DNA of 64,000 nucleotides, from NCBI GenBank assembly GCA_012517355.1, contig JAAYVD010000088.1, forward strand, positions 1-64,000. Direction: 5' to 3'. This DNA is from Candidatus Rifleibacteriota bacterium. GTDB taxonomy: Bacteria; Muiribacteriota; Ozemobacteria; Ozemobacterales; Ozemobacteraceae. The notes beneath the pieces are model-generated. The model searched no databases. It saw only the letters and a list, made by a program, of their open reading frames with translations, and was not told the DNA's origin. Every line of letters starts with the position of its first letter. Position 1 is the stretch's first letter. This document shows positions 24,263 through 33,339 of the stretch, in pieces. The position numbers and the translations under genes are program-made.

Positions 24263-27058
24263 ATGGGGATGTTATACAAAGGCATGCATCGTGCCGATCT
24301 GGCCTGGAGTTGTGACGCCCAGGGGCGGTTCACCCACCTGGCGGCCGCGTGGCAACAGGTGTTGGGCGGTCGACCCGAAGGGTGGGTGGGCCGCAGCCTT
24401 CCAGGGTTCCAGCCCCCCCCGTCCCCGGGGCCCGGCGGGCAGTCGGCTCCCGGCCCCGCCCCGCGGGAGGCGGCCTGGTGGTTCGAAACCGCCCTCTCCG
24501 TCGAGGTCGATGGTTCCGACGGGTACGATGTCGGCCACCCCTCCTTGCCGCCAGAGATGCCTTCGCGACCCGCGAGGAGCGCGCCTGGCCAAAGGGTCGT
24601 CTTCCTGATGGTGTGGGCCGTTCCCCGGTTCGATGACCTGGGAACCTTCCTTGGGGCGGATGGGACCGCCATCGACCTGACCGCGCGGCACCGCGAGGCG
24701 GAGACCCTGCGCGAGAGCGAAGCCAAATACCGGTCCCTGGTGGAGATGACCGCCGACTGGCTCTGGGAAATCGACGCCGACGGCCGGCACACCTTCTCGA
24801 ACGGAAAGATCCTTGCCCTTCTCGGGTATCCGCGCGAAGAGGTCATCGGGCAACCGGTGGGCTTCCTGCTGCATCCCGACGATGCCGCCACGGCCGAGGC
24901 CCGTTTCCGGCACCACCTGGAGGCGCGGCAGGGATGGCGGGGATGGGTCATGCGCTGGCGCCACAAGGAAGGCGGATACCGGTTCCTCGAAAGCAACGCC
25001 GACCCGATCTGGGATGCCGCCGGGAAGATCCGCGGCTTCCGGGGGTCGGACCGCGACGTCACCGAACGGTGGAAGGCCGAGAAGATGCTGCGCATCCAGC
25101 AGGACCTGGCGTCGGGGTTGTACTCCTGTCACGACCTGCGCCAGGGAGCGGAACTGGTCCTGGCCGCCGGTCTGCAGATGGAAACCATCGACAGCGGCGG
25201 GGTCTACCTGGCCGACCCGGCCGACGGGTCGCTCGAGCTGATCGTGCACCGGGGTTTGTCCGAGGGGTTCATCTCGACGGTGACCCGTTTCCCGGGCCAA
25301 TCCCCGCGGGCCAGCCTGGTCCGCGACGGCCAGCCGCGGTACGGGGCCTATCGCGAGATGCCCGGCCTGGCAGGGCCGGCCGGGATCACGGAGGGGATCC
25401 GCGCCCTGGCGGTCATTCCGATCATGAGCGAGGGCCGGCTGATCGCGGTCCTCAACCTGGCCTCCCACACCCATGACACCATCCCCCTCGAGGTCCGCCG
25501 CTCCCTGGAGAGCATCGCCCTGCAGATCGGCGCCACGCTGGTCCGGCTGCGGACCGACGCCGCTCTGCGGGAGAGCGAGGAGATCTTCCGGCTGTTCATG
25601 GAACACAGCCCGATCTACGTCTTCTTCAAGGACGACCGGATCCGGGCGATCCGGTTGAGCCGCAACTTCGCCGGCCTGGTGGGCAGGCCGGTGGCGGAAC
25701 AGCTCGGCCGGACGATGGAGGAGTTGTTCCCCTCCGAGTTCGCCCGGAAGATGGTGGCCGACGACCAGCGCGTGCTGGCCGGAGGGAAGGCGGTCACCCT
25801 CGAGGAGGAGTTCAACGGGCGCGTCTATTCCACCATCAAGTTCCCCATCATCATCGACGGGAAGCCCCGGTACCTCGCCGGGTTCACCATCGACATCACC
25901 GGGCAGCGGAAGATGCTCGACAGCCTGCGCCGGGTCGACAAGCTGGACTCGCTGGGCGTCCTGGCGGGGGGCATCGCCCACGATTTCAACAACCTGTTGG
26001 GCGGCATCCTCGGCAACATCGAGATGGCCCGCCGGTACAGCCCGGCCGGGAGCCCGGGCGAGCGTCACCTGGACCGCGCCCTCGGCGTGTTTGACCGGGC
26101 CCGCGACCTCACGCGGCAGCTGCTCACGTTCTCCAAGGGCGGGGCGCCCCGGCGGCAGACCGGCAACCTGGCCGCCACCATCCAGGAGAACGTGGCTTTC
26201 GTCCTGGCGGGATCGAATGTCCGGTGCGAGTTTCGCCTGTCACCCGGGCTCTGGTCATGCGACTTCGATGCCGGGCAGATCGGGCAGGTCATCGACAACA
26301 TCGTCATCAACGCCCAGCAGGCCATGCCCAACGGAGGGCAGATCGTCATCGAGGCGGCCAACGTCATGCTGGAGGCCGGGGATCTGCCGCCGCTGAAGGC
26401 CGGCCGCTACGTGCAGGTCTCGGTGACCGACGCCGGGATCGGCATTCCGCAGGACCTGCTGGGCCGGGTCTTCGACCCTTTTTTCAGCACGAAGCAGAAG
26501 GGCAGCGGGTTGGGGCTGGCCATCTGCTATTCCATCATGCAGAAACACGACGGGCTGATCTCGGTGGAATCGACCCCGGGGAAAGGGACGACCTTCCACC
26601 TCCATTTTCCGGCCTCGTCGGGCGAGGTGGCCGGGAAACCGCCCGCCTTGTCCGTCGGGCATCGCGGTCGCGGCCGGATCCTCGTGATGGACGACGAGGA
26701 CTTCCTGCGCGACCTGATGGTCCGGATGATCGGCGGCATGGGGTACCAGGTGGTGACGGCGGCCGACGGGGCCGAGGCGCTCCGCCTGTTCGCCGAGGCC
26801 CGGGCGCAAGGGGAACCCTTCCGCGCGGCATTCTTCGACCTGACGGTGCCGGGTGGCATGGGGGGCCGGGAGGCGGTCGCCCAGCTGCGGGAGGGGGAGG
26901 GGGCTCTGCCGGTGTTCGCCGTGAGCGGGTATTCCGAAGACCCCGCCATGGCCGCCCCCCGATCGTTCAGGTTCACCGACAGCATCCGCAAGCCGTTCCG
27001 CATGGACGATCTCGCCGACCTGCTGAACCGGCACCTGAAGGAAGAGCCCGGGTCCTGA
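24263..27058 (+). CDS. PAS/GAF hybrid sensor histidine kinase
   Basis: The product is about 931 aa from the ATG at 24263; ATGs at 24125, 24269 and 24284 are alternatives. There are no transmembrane helices, so it is a cytoplasmic sensor. In order: an N-terminal PAS-like region, a PAS/PAC module at about 150-275 (ending GSDRDVTERWKAE), GAF at about 278-432, a second PAS at about 434-549, a HisKA with GIAHDFNN (phospho-acceptor H573), a HATPase_c domain (GSGLGLAICY), and a C-terminal receiver domain (VMDDED, phospho-acceptor D859 in FFDLTVPGGMGG, Lys in SIRKPF). No response regulator or DNA-binding partner lies nearby, so its output is unknown. Confidence 0.93.
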   Translation: MGMLYKGMHRADLAWSCDAQGRFTHLAAAWQQVLGGRPEGWVGRSLPGFQPPPSPGPGGQSAPGPAPREAAWWFETALSVEVDGSDGYDVGHPSLPPEMPSRPARSAPGQRVVFLMVWAVPRFDDLGTFLGADGTAIDLTARHREAETLRESEAKYRSLVEMTADWLWEIDADGRHTFSNGKILALLGYPREEVIGQPVGFLLHPDDAATAEARFRHHLEARQGWRGWVMRWRHKEGGYRFLESNADPIWDAAGKIRGFRGSDRDVTERWKAEKMLRIQQDLASGLYSCHDLRQGAELVLAAGLQMETIDSGGVYLADPADGSLELIVHRGLSEGFISTVTRFPGQSPRASLVRDGQPRYGAYREMPGLAGPAGITEGIRALAVIPIMSEGRLIAVLNLASHTHDTIPLEVRRSLESIALQIGATLVRLRTDAALRESEEIFRLFMEHSPIYVFFKDDRIRAIRLSRNFAGLVGRPVAEQLGRTMEELFPSEFARKMVADDQRVLAGGKAVTLEEEFNGRVYSTIKFPIIIDGKPRYLAGFTIDITGQRKMLDSLRRVDKLDSLGVLAGGIAHDFNNLLGGILGNIEMARRYSPAGSPGERHLDRALGVFDRARDLTRQLLTFSKGGAPRRQTGNLAATIQENVAFVLAGSNVRCEFRLSPGLWSCDFDAGQIGQVIDNIVINAQQAMPNGGQIVIEAANVMLEAGDLPPLKAGRYVQVSVTDAGIGIPQDLLGRVFDPFFSTKQKGSGLGLAICYSIMQKHDGLISVESTPGKGTTFHLHFPASSGEVAGKPPALSVGHRGRGRILVMDDEDFLRDLMVRMIGGMGYQVVTAADGAEALRLFAEARAQGEPFRAAFFDLTVPGGMGGREAVAQLREGEGALPVFAVSGYSEDPAMAAPRSFRFTDSIRKPFRMDDLADLLNRHLKEEPGS

Positions 27059-27066
27059 GGGGCCCT

Positions 27067-28434
27067 TCAGTTCCGCATGCTGTGGATGGGGGCGGGGATG
27101 CGGCCGCCGCGGCGGACGAACCGGCCGCCCGAGAACTTCGAGACGTCCATGATCGGGCCCTTCCCGAGGAGGCCGCCGAAATCGACCACGTCGCCGGCCT
27201 TCTTGCCGGGCACGGGGATCAGGCGGCAGGCGGTGGTCTTGTGGTTGATCACGCCGATCGCCATCTCGTCGGCGATGATCCCGGCCAGGGTCTCGACCGA
27301 GGTGTCGCCGGGAATGGCCACCATGTCGAGGCCCACCGAGCAGACCGCCGTCATCGCCTCGAGCTTCTCGATGGTCAGCGCCCCGCACTCGACCGCCGCG
27401 CACATGCCGGCGTCCTCGGTGACCGGGATGAAGGCGCCCGACAGCCCGCCCGCGTAGGTGCAGGCCATCACGCCGCCCTTCTTCACGGCATCGTTGAGCA
27501 GCGCCAGCGCCGCGGTCGTGCCGGGGGCGCCGACCTTCTCCAGGCCCATCAGCTCGAGGATGTCGGCGATCGAATCGCCTTCGGCGGGCGTCGGGGCCAG
27601 CGACAGGTCGATGACCCCGAACGGGATGCCCATCATGCGCGAGGCCTCGCGGCCCACCAGTTCCCCGACGCGGGTGATCTTGAAGCTGGTCTTCTTGATC
27701 AGCTCCGACAGTTCGCCGAAATCGAGCTCGCCGGCGTTGGCCAGCGCGGCCCGCACCACGCCCGGGCCGGAGATGCCGACGTGCAGGATCGCCTCGGCCT
27801 CGCCGTTGCCGTGGCAGGCCCCGGCCATGAAGGGGTTGTCCTCGGGCTGGTTGGCGAAGATCACCAGCTTGGCGCAGGCCAGCCCGTCGCGGTCGCGCGA
27901 CCGCTCGGCGGCCTCCTTGATGATCTGGGCCATGCGGTAGACGGCGTCCATGTTGATGCCGGCCGCCGAGGTGGCGACGTTGACGCTCGAACAGACGTGC
28001 TTGGTGGCGCACAGGGCGTCGGGAATCGAGTTGATCAGCAGCTGGTCGCCCCGCTTGAACCCCTTCTGGACGTGCGCGGTGAACCCGCCCACGAAATCGA
28101 CGCCCAGCTCGTCGGCAGCCCGGTCGAGCGCCTGGGCGAGGGGCACCAGCGTGTCGCCGTGGCAGGCCCCGCCGACCTGGGCGATCGGCGTCACCGACAG
28201 CCGGCGGTTGACGATCGGGATGCCGTACTTCTTCTCGATGTGCCGCGCCGTGGGCAGCAGGTTGCGGCCGACCCGCACCACCTTCTCGTAGATCTTGGTG
28301 GCGCACCGGTTGAGGTTCTCGTCGGAACAGGAGTTGAGCGAGATGCCGAGGGTGATGGTGCGGATGTCGAAGGTCTCGACCCCGACCGCGCTGATCAGTT
28401 CGATGACTTCGTCGAGGGAAAACGGGTTGGTCAT
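27067..28434 (-). CDS. UPF0210 (DUF711, PFL-like) family protein
   Basis: The product is 455 aa, the normal length for UPF0210. Conserved features are [15 protein letters not shown] near the N-terminus, [40 protein letters not shown], and the C-terminal [20 protein letters not shown]. The family is related in fold to glycyl-radical enzymes, but the function is unresolved. It lies 12 bp after the ACT-domain gene, and this UPF0237-UPF0210 pairing is conserved in many bacteria. GGAG sits eight bases before the ATG. It is the last gene of a four-gene minus-strand operon. Confidence 0.93.
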   Translation of the reverse strand: MTNPFSLDEVIELISAVGVETFDIRTITLGISLNSCSDENLNRCATKIYEKVVRVGRNLLPTARHIEKKYGIPIVNRRLSVTPIAQVGGACHGDTLVPLAQALDRAADELGVDFVGGFTAHVQKGFKRGDQLLINSIPDALCATKHVCSSVNVATSAAGINMDAVYRMAQIIKEAAERSRDRDGLACAKLVIFANQPEDNPFMAGACHGNGEAEAILHVGISGPGVVRAALANAGELDFGELSELIKKTSFKITRVGELVGREASRMMGIPFGVIDLSLAPTPAEGDSIADILELMGLEKVGAPGTTAALALLNDAVKKGGVMACTYAGGLSGAFIPVTEDAGMCAAVECGALTIEKLEAMTAVCSVGLDMVAIPGDTSVETLAGIIADEMAIGVINHKTTACRLIPVPGKKAGDVVDFGGLLGKGPIMDVSKFSGGRFVRRGGRIPAPIHSMRN

Positions 28435-28446
28435 GGCCGGCTCCGC

Positions 28447-28731
28447 TCAGACGCGGTGCATGAACTTGAAGACGTCTTCGTGCTGGGCGAAGATGCGCAC
28501 CTTCATCTCGTCGGCCCCCTTCTGCAGGCGGCCCTGGAACTCCTCGAAGGTGCAGTTGGCGTGCGAGAAGTCGGTGATCAGCATCAGGGCGAACAGGTCC
28601 TGCATCACCTTCTGGCTGATGTCATCGACGTTCACCTGCGCGTCGGCCACGATGCGGGTGACCCCCGCCAGGATGCCGGGTTTGTTGGCCCCCAGCACCG
28701 TGATGACCACGCGTTCCCGTTGTTCGCTCAC
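28447..28731 (-). CDS. ACT domain protein, UPF0237 family
   Basis: The product is 94 aa from a GTG at 28731 that overlaps the stop of the PHP gene (GTGA) and has GGAGGG seven bases upstream. A single ACT domain, VVITVLGANKPGILAGVTR...NVDDISQKVMQDLFALMLI, fills the protein. ACT domains bind small ligands, often amino acids, and this family forms homodimers. Its constant partner is the UPF0210 protein encoded next, so a ligand-sensing role for that enzyme-like protein is likely. Confidence 0.93.
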   Translation of the reverse strand: MSEQRERVVITVLGANKPGILAGVTRIVADAQVNVDDISQKVMQDLFALMLITDFSHANCTFEEFQGRLQKGADEMKVRIFAQHEDVFKFMHRV

Positions 28732-29459
28732 TGGTTCCCTCCCCATCGGGGCGCCATCCGGTCGGGGTCGGTCAGCTGCCCGGTCAGGGAGTTGGCCTCC
28801 AGGAACCGCAGCACCCCGTCGATGTCGCCCACATCGGCGATGCGTTCGTGCGTGTCGCACCCGATGGTCAGGGGCAGGCCGGTCAGCAGACCCGCATCCC
28901 GTCGCGCCCAGGGCCAGGCGTTCCGGGTACCCCCCGGCAGTTCGAGGGCGGCGCCGCACTCGCGCACTATAGCAAAAGCCCGGTCGATCGGTAAAGCTTC
29001 TTCCCACCGGTCGGGGTCGGGATGGGCCAGGATCACCGGAATGCGGCACCAGGCACGGATCTCCGGCAGCCGATCGAAGGGCAGCCCCCCCTTGTCGGTC
29101 TCGCCGACGTATTCGAGCAGCAGGTAGTCGAGCTGGTTCAACTGCTCCCAGGGCAGCCCGGACAACTCGGCCCCGACCCGTTCCAGGCAGGAGTCGAGTT
29201 CCAGTCCGCACCAGACCCGCAGGTCGTCGAAACCCATCGTCCGGATCTCCCGGGCCACCCGCAGATACTGCGGCAGGACGGTCTCCGACCAGGAGGCCAG
29301 GTCGCCCCCCCGGAAGACCTTGCGGGTGAACGCGTGGTCGCTCAGGCCGAGCGCGGTCAGGCCGGCCGCCATCGCCTCCTCGATGAGGCGGGCGGGGGGG
29401 AACCGGCCGTCCGAGAAGACGGTGTGGTTGTGCAGGTTCTGGCGGAGGTGTCGGCGCAT
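28728..29459 (-). CDS. PHP-domain metal-dependent hydrolase
   Basis: The product is 243 aa. The N-terminus NLHNHTVFSDGR carries the PHP HxH metal site, LGLSDHAF provides the next ligand, and VILAHPDP and TIGCDTHE match the third and fourth PHP motifs (GCDTH replacing the usual GSDAH). Histidinol-phosphatase-like or polymerase-associated phosphoesterase activity is typical of the family; the substrate here is not indicated. It begins four bases after the signal-peptidase-like gene ends and overlaps the ACT gene. Confidence 0.9.
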   Translation of the reverse strand: MRRHLRQNLHNHTVFSDGRFPPARLIEEAMAAGLTALGLSDHAFTRKVFRGGDLASWSETVLPQYLRVAREIRTMGFDDLRVWCGLELDSCLERVGAELSGLPWEQLNQLDYLLLEYVGETDKGGLPFDRLPEIRAWCRIPVILAHPDPDRWEEALPIDRAFAIVRECGAALELPGGTRNAWPWARRDAGLLTGLPLTIGCDTHERIADVGDIDGVLRFLEANSLTGQLTDPDRMAPRWGGNQ

Positions 29460-29463
29460 CGGT

Positions 29464-30507
29464 TCAGCGGTTGGTCCGCACGCCGCGCACGAACCGGCAG
29501 GCCCGCTCGGCGGGGTGCAGCACCCCGTCGATGCGGCCGGGCAGGCTGGCGATGTTGTAGGTTCGCAGGTGGCGGCCCCAGAACAGGAGGCCGAGCTTCC
29601 CCGGGCCCACGGTGATCGAGGATTGGTCAGGGGTGACCGGCGTCTGGGAGAGCTGGTAGGGGATCTCGCGGCCGGGGTTGAACCCGAGGACCGGCTGCTG
29701 GCTGCCGGGCAGGGGTTGGCCGTTCCGCAGGATCTCGCTGCCGCTGCGGGTGAGGACGTCGCCCTCGAGGCCCAGCACCCGGTCGAGCGAAAACTGGTCG
29801 AGCATCACCAGGTCGCCGCGCTCGAGCGTCCCGGGCCGGATGGGGTTCACCTCGAGGACGTCGCCCCCCTGCAGGACGGGCTTGAAATACCCGGCCGCGT
29901 AGCCGGTCAGCCGTACCCCGCGCAGGTCGAGCTGGTACTCGCGCCCGTAGATGGCCCAGCCCAGCAGGTTGAGCTGCGCGAACAGGGCGATGACGATGAG
30001 CCCGGAGACGGTGCGGGTCGACCAGCCCGGTTGGTCGGGGTACTTCCGCCGGGATGCGATCATCACGTGGGAATGGCAGAGGCCCAGCATCAGCCCGAAC
30101 CAGAACAGGTGCCAGGTGGTGTCGGGGCGGGTGGGTTCCATGGCCAGGGACACCAGCATCCAGAGCATGAGGGCCGCCCCCGCCATGATCAGCAGGCCCG
30201 CCCAGTACAACCCGAGGGCGAGGTGGCCGAGGCCGGGCACCAGCACGCTCAGCCAGACCTCGCCGTGGGGAAGGCGCCGGAGGGACAGGGGAATCCGTTG
30301 GCGCACCCGCTCCGCCAGCCCGTCGAGGGCGCCACGGGCATCCTGCTCGGCGCGCCGGGCCCGGAGCACGGCCTCCTCCTGGACGTCGCGGTCGCGGGCG
30401 CGGGGCGGCTCGACGATGGCAGGCCGGACGCCGTGCAGCGACGCCTGGCAGAACGGGCAGCGGGCCGGCTGGCCCGGCACTTCCTGAAGGCAGGAGGGGC
30501 AGTTCAT
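29464..30507 (-). CDS. zinc-ribbon membrane protein with degenerate signal-peptidase-like domain
   Basis: The product is 347 aa from the ATG at 30507 (GGAG nine bases upstream). An N-terminal zinc ribbon (CPSC...CPFC, residues 3-21) is followed by a charged helix, then four hydrophobic segments at about 90-200. The C-terminal half resembles signal peptidase I: FKPVLQGGDVLEVNPI, ERGDLVMLDQFSLDRVLGLEGD, EILRNGQPLP. The catalytic Ser of the SMxPTL motif is replaced (YFKPVL) and the general-base Lys (VKRVIG) reads LDRVLG, so peptidase activity is unlikely. It may retain peptide- or membrane-binding. First gene of the operon running to UPF0210. Confidence 0.75.
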   Translation of the reverse strand: MNCPSCLQEVPGQPARCPFCQASLHGVRPAIVEPPRARDRDVQEEAVLRARRAEQDARGALDGLAERVRQRIPLSLRRLPHGEVWLSVLVPGLGHLALGLYWAGLLIMAGAALMLWMLVSLAMEPTRPDTTWHLFWFGLMLGLCHSHVMIASRRKYPDQPGWSTRTVSGLIVIALFAQLNLLGWAIYGREYQLDLRGVRLTGYAAGYFKPVLQGGDVLEVNPIRPGTLERGDLVMLDQFSLDRVLGLEGDVLTRSGSEILRNGQPLPGSQQPVLGFNPGREIPYQLSQTPVTPDQSSITVGPGKLGLLFWGRHLRTYNIASLPGRIDGVLHPAERACRFVRGVRTNR

Positions 30508-31014
30508 GCGGGGTATCTCCGGGAGCGGGAAATGAGGAACGGGCTGACGGACCCGGACGGTCCGACCGCGGTTCGGGCGGGGGTCGCGGTTCCCGTCGCC
30601 AAGCGCCCCCGACCAACCTCCCGAAGGTCGCAAGGGGGGCTGGGCAGGTCGCCCCTCCTGTGGTGGAGGGTGGCGGCCGGGCGCCGGTCTTGACGGCGTA
30701 TACTTGGGGCGGGGGAAGGGGGCGACGCCGGGTGGTGGCCCGACGGCTGGTCCGTGCCGCGGAGCCTGACCAGACCGACACGAGGTCGGAAGGGTTTCCC
30801 CTTGGCCGCCACGGATGGCGGCGCGAAACGGCCGTTTCGCGCATCGCCAAGGGGTCGACCGATAGGAGGTCGGCAGTGGCCCGTGGCCGCCGTGGATGGC
30901 GGTGCGACCCCCCCGTGGCGCGTCTCGCCACGGGTCTGGCCGGAACGGTGATCCGTGTCCTTCCCAAGGCTGGCGGAAGCCGGCCGGGAGAGGCTCTGTG
31001 ACAGGAGGGAACCC
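30508..31014. other. intergenic region with dispersed repeat copies
   Basis: This gap separates divergent genes. Bases 30750-30945 carry two imperfect copies of the GACCGACACGAGGTCGG / GGATGGCGGCGCGA repeat, listed separately. Bases 30508-30750 are Pro/Arg-codon-like GC-rich sequence with nothing recognisable. An AGGAGGG for the small gene at 31015 lies at about 31002. Confidence 0.55.
30750..30945 (+). repeat. two imperfect units of a dispersed palindromic repeat
   Basis: Unit 1 reads GACCGACACGAGGTCGGAAG, then GGCCGCCACGGATGGCGG and GCGCGAAACGGCCGTTTCGCGC. Unit 2 reads GACCGATAGGAGGTCGG, then GGCCGCCGTGGATGGCGG and a CGTGGCGCGTCTCGCCACG hairpin. Each unit has two to three self-complementary segments with different loop arms. 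The window-start array is the same family on the opposite strand, and further relatives lie at about 40740-40830 and 51860-51905. Confidence 0.75.
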
Positions 31015-31191
31015 ATGGGCAATCCCAGGCGGGTGGGGGGGGTGGTCGACCGGATCGAGGGGGACATCGTCGTGGTGGTCATCCGCGATCCCGATGATCC
31101 GGAGATGACGCGCGAGGTGTACGTGCCGCGCGCCAGGATCAAGCGGGTCGACCTGCAGGAAGGCGACCGGGTCACGGTCATTTTGGGCTGA
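31015..31191 (+). CDS. small DUF3006-like protein
   Basis: The product is 58 aa; AGGAGGG lies seven bases before the ATG. The sequence GVVDRIEGDIVVVVIRD...VYVPRARIK...EGDRVTVIL matches the small beta-barrel layout of DUF3006 (a VDRIEG start, a central promise of acidic loop, and an EGDxxxV end). The role is unknown; in other bacteria such proteins sit near secreted nucleases or hydrolases, which is not the case here. It converges on the ankyrin gene 14 bases away. Confidence 0.75.
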   Translation: MGNPRRVGGVVDRIEGDIVVVVIRDPDDPEMTREVYVPRARIKRVDLQEGDRVTVILG

Positions 31192-31204
31192 GCGGCGGCG
31201 CGGT

Positions 31205-32380
31205 TCATTCCTCGATGACCGGGGTGGGGGTGTCCTCGGCCCCCTTCTCGAGCAAAAACGCGGCCACCTCGCGGTGGCCGTCCAGGCGCGCCACGTGGAG
31301 GGCGGTCAGCTCGAAGTCCCCGCGCGCGTTCAGGTCGGCGCCGCGCTCCAGGAGCAGGGCCACCGAATCCCGGCTGCCGCAGGCGGCGGCCTGGTGGAGC
31401 GGGGTCATGCCGTCGTTGGCCCGGGCGTTGACCTGCGCCTTGTGGTCGAGGAGCACCCGGACCACCTCGGTCTGGCCGCGGTAGGCAGCGATGTGCAGCG
31501 GCGTCCCCCAGGTGGTGGTGCGGGCGTCGACCTCGGCGCCGCGGCCGAGCAGGAAGGACACCATCTCGGCTCTTCCCTCGCGGGACGCGTAGTGCAGCGG
31601 GGTTTCGCCGATCTCGTTGCGGATGTGGATGTCCAGGCCCTTGTCCAGGAGGAGGGTGGCGACGTTCGGTTGGCCGAGGGCGGCGGCCAGGTGGAGGGCG
31701 GTGGCCCCCGACGGGCCCCGGGAGGTCAGGTCGGCCCCCCGTTCGATGAGCATCGTGGCGATCTCGGTGGAATCGGGAAACACCGCCAGGTGGATGGGGG
31801 GGGCGGTCTCGGGGCCGTGGAGGTTGGGATCGGCGCCTTTTTCCAGCAGGAGGCGGACCAACCCGGCCTGGTCGTTGAGGATGGCGAGGTGGAGCGGGGG
31901 GGCGCCGTCGGCCATCTGGGCATTGGTGTTGGCTCCGGCGGCCAGGAGGTCTTCGATGAGGTCCTGGCGGCTGATGGCCACGGCGAGGTGGAGGGGGGTG
32001 GCTCCCGGCCACTCCCCGGCGGTGCAGGGAAGGTTGGGGTCGGCCTTGCCGGCGAGCAGGGCGGTGACCGTCGCCCGGTGTCCCCAGCTGGTGGCGAGGT
32101 GGAGTGGGGAGAATCCGCCCGAGTTGCGGACGTTGGGGTCGGCGCCCTGGGCGATCAGCCTGGTCACCCGCTGGGGACGGCCGTCGCGGGCCGCCAGATA
32201 CAGCGAATGGTAGGGGAGATACCACCGCCAGTAGAGCAGCAGGACGGCGGACAGGGCGCCGAGCCCGTGCAACAGGATGGCCTCGGGCATGAGCTGGGTC
32301 ATGACCAGGCAGCCGACGGCCCCGAGGATGAGGACGAGGGCCTCCACCCGTTCCTGCCAGGTCTCTGGGAGGTTGATCAC
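31205..32380 (-). CDS. membrane-anchored ankyrin-repeat protein
   Basis: The product is 391 aa from the GTG at 32380, chosen because GGGAG lies six bases upstream; an upstream in-frame GTG at 32452 would add 24 Pro/Gly-rich residues. Two hydrophobic helices (ALVLILGAVGCLVMTQL and AILLHGLGALSAVLLLYW) precede about nine ankyrin repeats from residue 75 on, each with the G-TPLHxAA and LL-GAxxN signatures. The repeats probably face the cytoplasm and mediate protein binding. No effector-type secretion signal is seen. Confidence 0.9.
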   Translation of the reverse strand: MINLPETWQERVEALVLILGAVGCLVMTQLMPEAILLHGLGALSAVLLLYWRWYLPYHSLYLAARDGRPQRVTRLIAQGADPNVRNSGGFSPLHLATSWGHRATVTALLAGKADPNLPCTAGEWPGATPLHLAVAISRQDLIEDLLAAGANTNAQMADGAPPLHLAILNDQAGLVRLLLEKGADPNLHGPETAPPIHLAVFPDSTEIATMLIERGADLTSRGPSGATALHLAAALGQPNVATLLLDKGLDIHIRNEIGETPLHYASREGRAEMVSFLLGRGAEVDARTTTWGTPLHIAAYRGQTEVVRVLLDHKAQVNARANDGMTPLHQAAACGSRDSVALLLERGADLNARGDFELTALHVARLDGHREVAAFLLEKGAEDTPTPVIEE

Positions 32381-32654
32381 GAGCGACTCCCGATGGCCGA
32401 CGATCCACGCGGCCGGGCCGCCCGACGGAAGGGGGCGGCCCGGCGAACGCACCCCTTGGGAACGCTGTCAGAGCGGGAGGAGCCTCGCTCCCCCCGGCCA
32501 CCTCGCCCGGGTCCACAGGCCCCTGGACACCCTCTTCCCGACTGCCGGAGGTGGAGGGTTCGGCAGGCGGGCGCCTCGGTTGACGAGGCGGGTTTCAAAC
32601 TCGCGTTCTCCATGGGTGGGGCGGGGCTCGCGGCGCAAGGCATGGATTGGCGGG

Positions 32655-33287
32655 TCACCCTTTGGCGGGGGACAGGACGACGACGTCCACCTTCCCGGCC
32701 AGCCCTTCGCGGAACCGGTCGGCATCGCTCTTCTCGCCGACGATGGAGCCGTAGTGCATGGGGATGGCGACGGCCGGCCTGATCTCGAGGGCAGCGGCCA
32801 CCGCTTCGGTGGCGGTCATGACGTAGGTTCCGGAGACGGGCAACAGGGCGATGTCGGCCTTGATGTGCTTCATCTCGGGAATGTGGTCGGTGTCGCCGGC
32901 GTGGTAGATGCGTGTTCCCTCGAAGGTGAGCAGGTAGCCCACCCAGCGGTTGCCCTGGGGGTGGAATGTCTTGCCGATGTTGTAGGCCGGCACGGCCTCG
33001 ATGGCGATGCCCGCCACGGTGAGCCGGTCGCCGGGCTGCACCGGCCGCTTGTCGCCCTGCAGCTTGGCGAGGGCGTCGGGAGGGCCGACCAGGACGGTGT
33101 GGGGCCCCTGGATCTTCGCCACGTCCTCGGGAGAACAATGGTCGAAATGCTCGTGGGTGAAGCAGATGAGGTCGGCCACCGGCCCCCCCCGAATCTGGAA
33201 CGGGTCGAGATAGACGGTCCGGGTGCCGGACAGGCGGAAGGAGTCATGGCCGAGCCAGGCCAGGTGGCGTTCGATGAAGGTCTTCAT
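32655..33287 (-). CDS. metallo-beta-lactamase-fold hydrolase, UPF0173-like
   Basis: The product is 210 aa. The N-terminus WLGHDSFRLSGTRTVYLDPF is typical of the UPF0173/UlaG-like branch, FTHEHFDHCS is the HxHxDH metal site, and YHAGDTDHIPEM and PMHYGSIVG supply the remaining ligands. A two-metal hydrolase is expected; substrates in this branch vary (lactones, N-acylated or phosphorylated small molecules), so none is assigned. It stands alone, with a TATAAT element upstream. Confidence 0.92.
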   Translation of the reverse strand: MKTFIERHLAWLGHDSFRLSGTRTVYLDPFQIRGGPVADLICFTHEHFDHCSPEDVAKIQGPHTVLVGPPDALAKLQGDKRPVQPGDRLTVAGIAIEAVPAYNIGKTFHPQGNRWVGYLLTFEGTRIYHAGDTDHIPEMKHIKADIALLPVSGTYVMTATEAVAAALEIRPAVAIPMHYGSIVGEKSDADRFREGLAGKVDVVVLSPAKG

Positions 33288-33333
33288 GGCGTTCCCCTCA
33301 ACTCTCCAAAATCTCCTGGAAGATCACCCTGTC

Positions 33334-33339
33334 ATTATA
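33334..33339 (-). promoter_or_regulatory. -10 box TATAAT upstream of the UPF0173-like gene
   Basis: On the minus strand GGAGTATAATGACAGG contains a perfect -10 hexamer 47 bases before the ATG at 33287. No good -35 lies 16-18 bases upstream. Several CTCC(A/T)GG half-repeats flank it (33302-33360) and could be activator or repressor sites. Confidence 0.45.
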
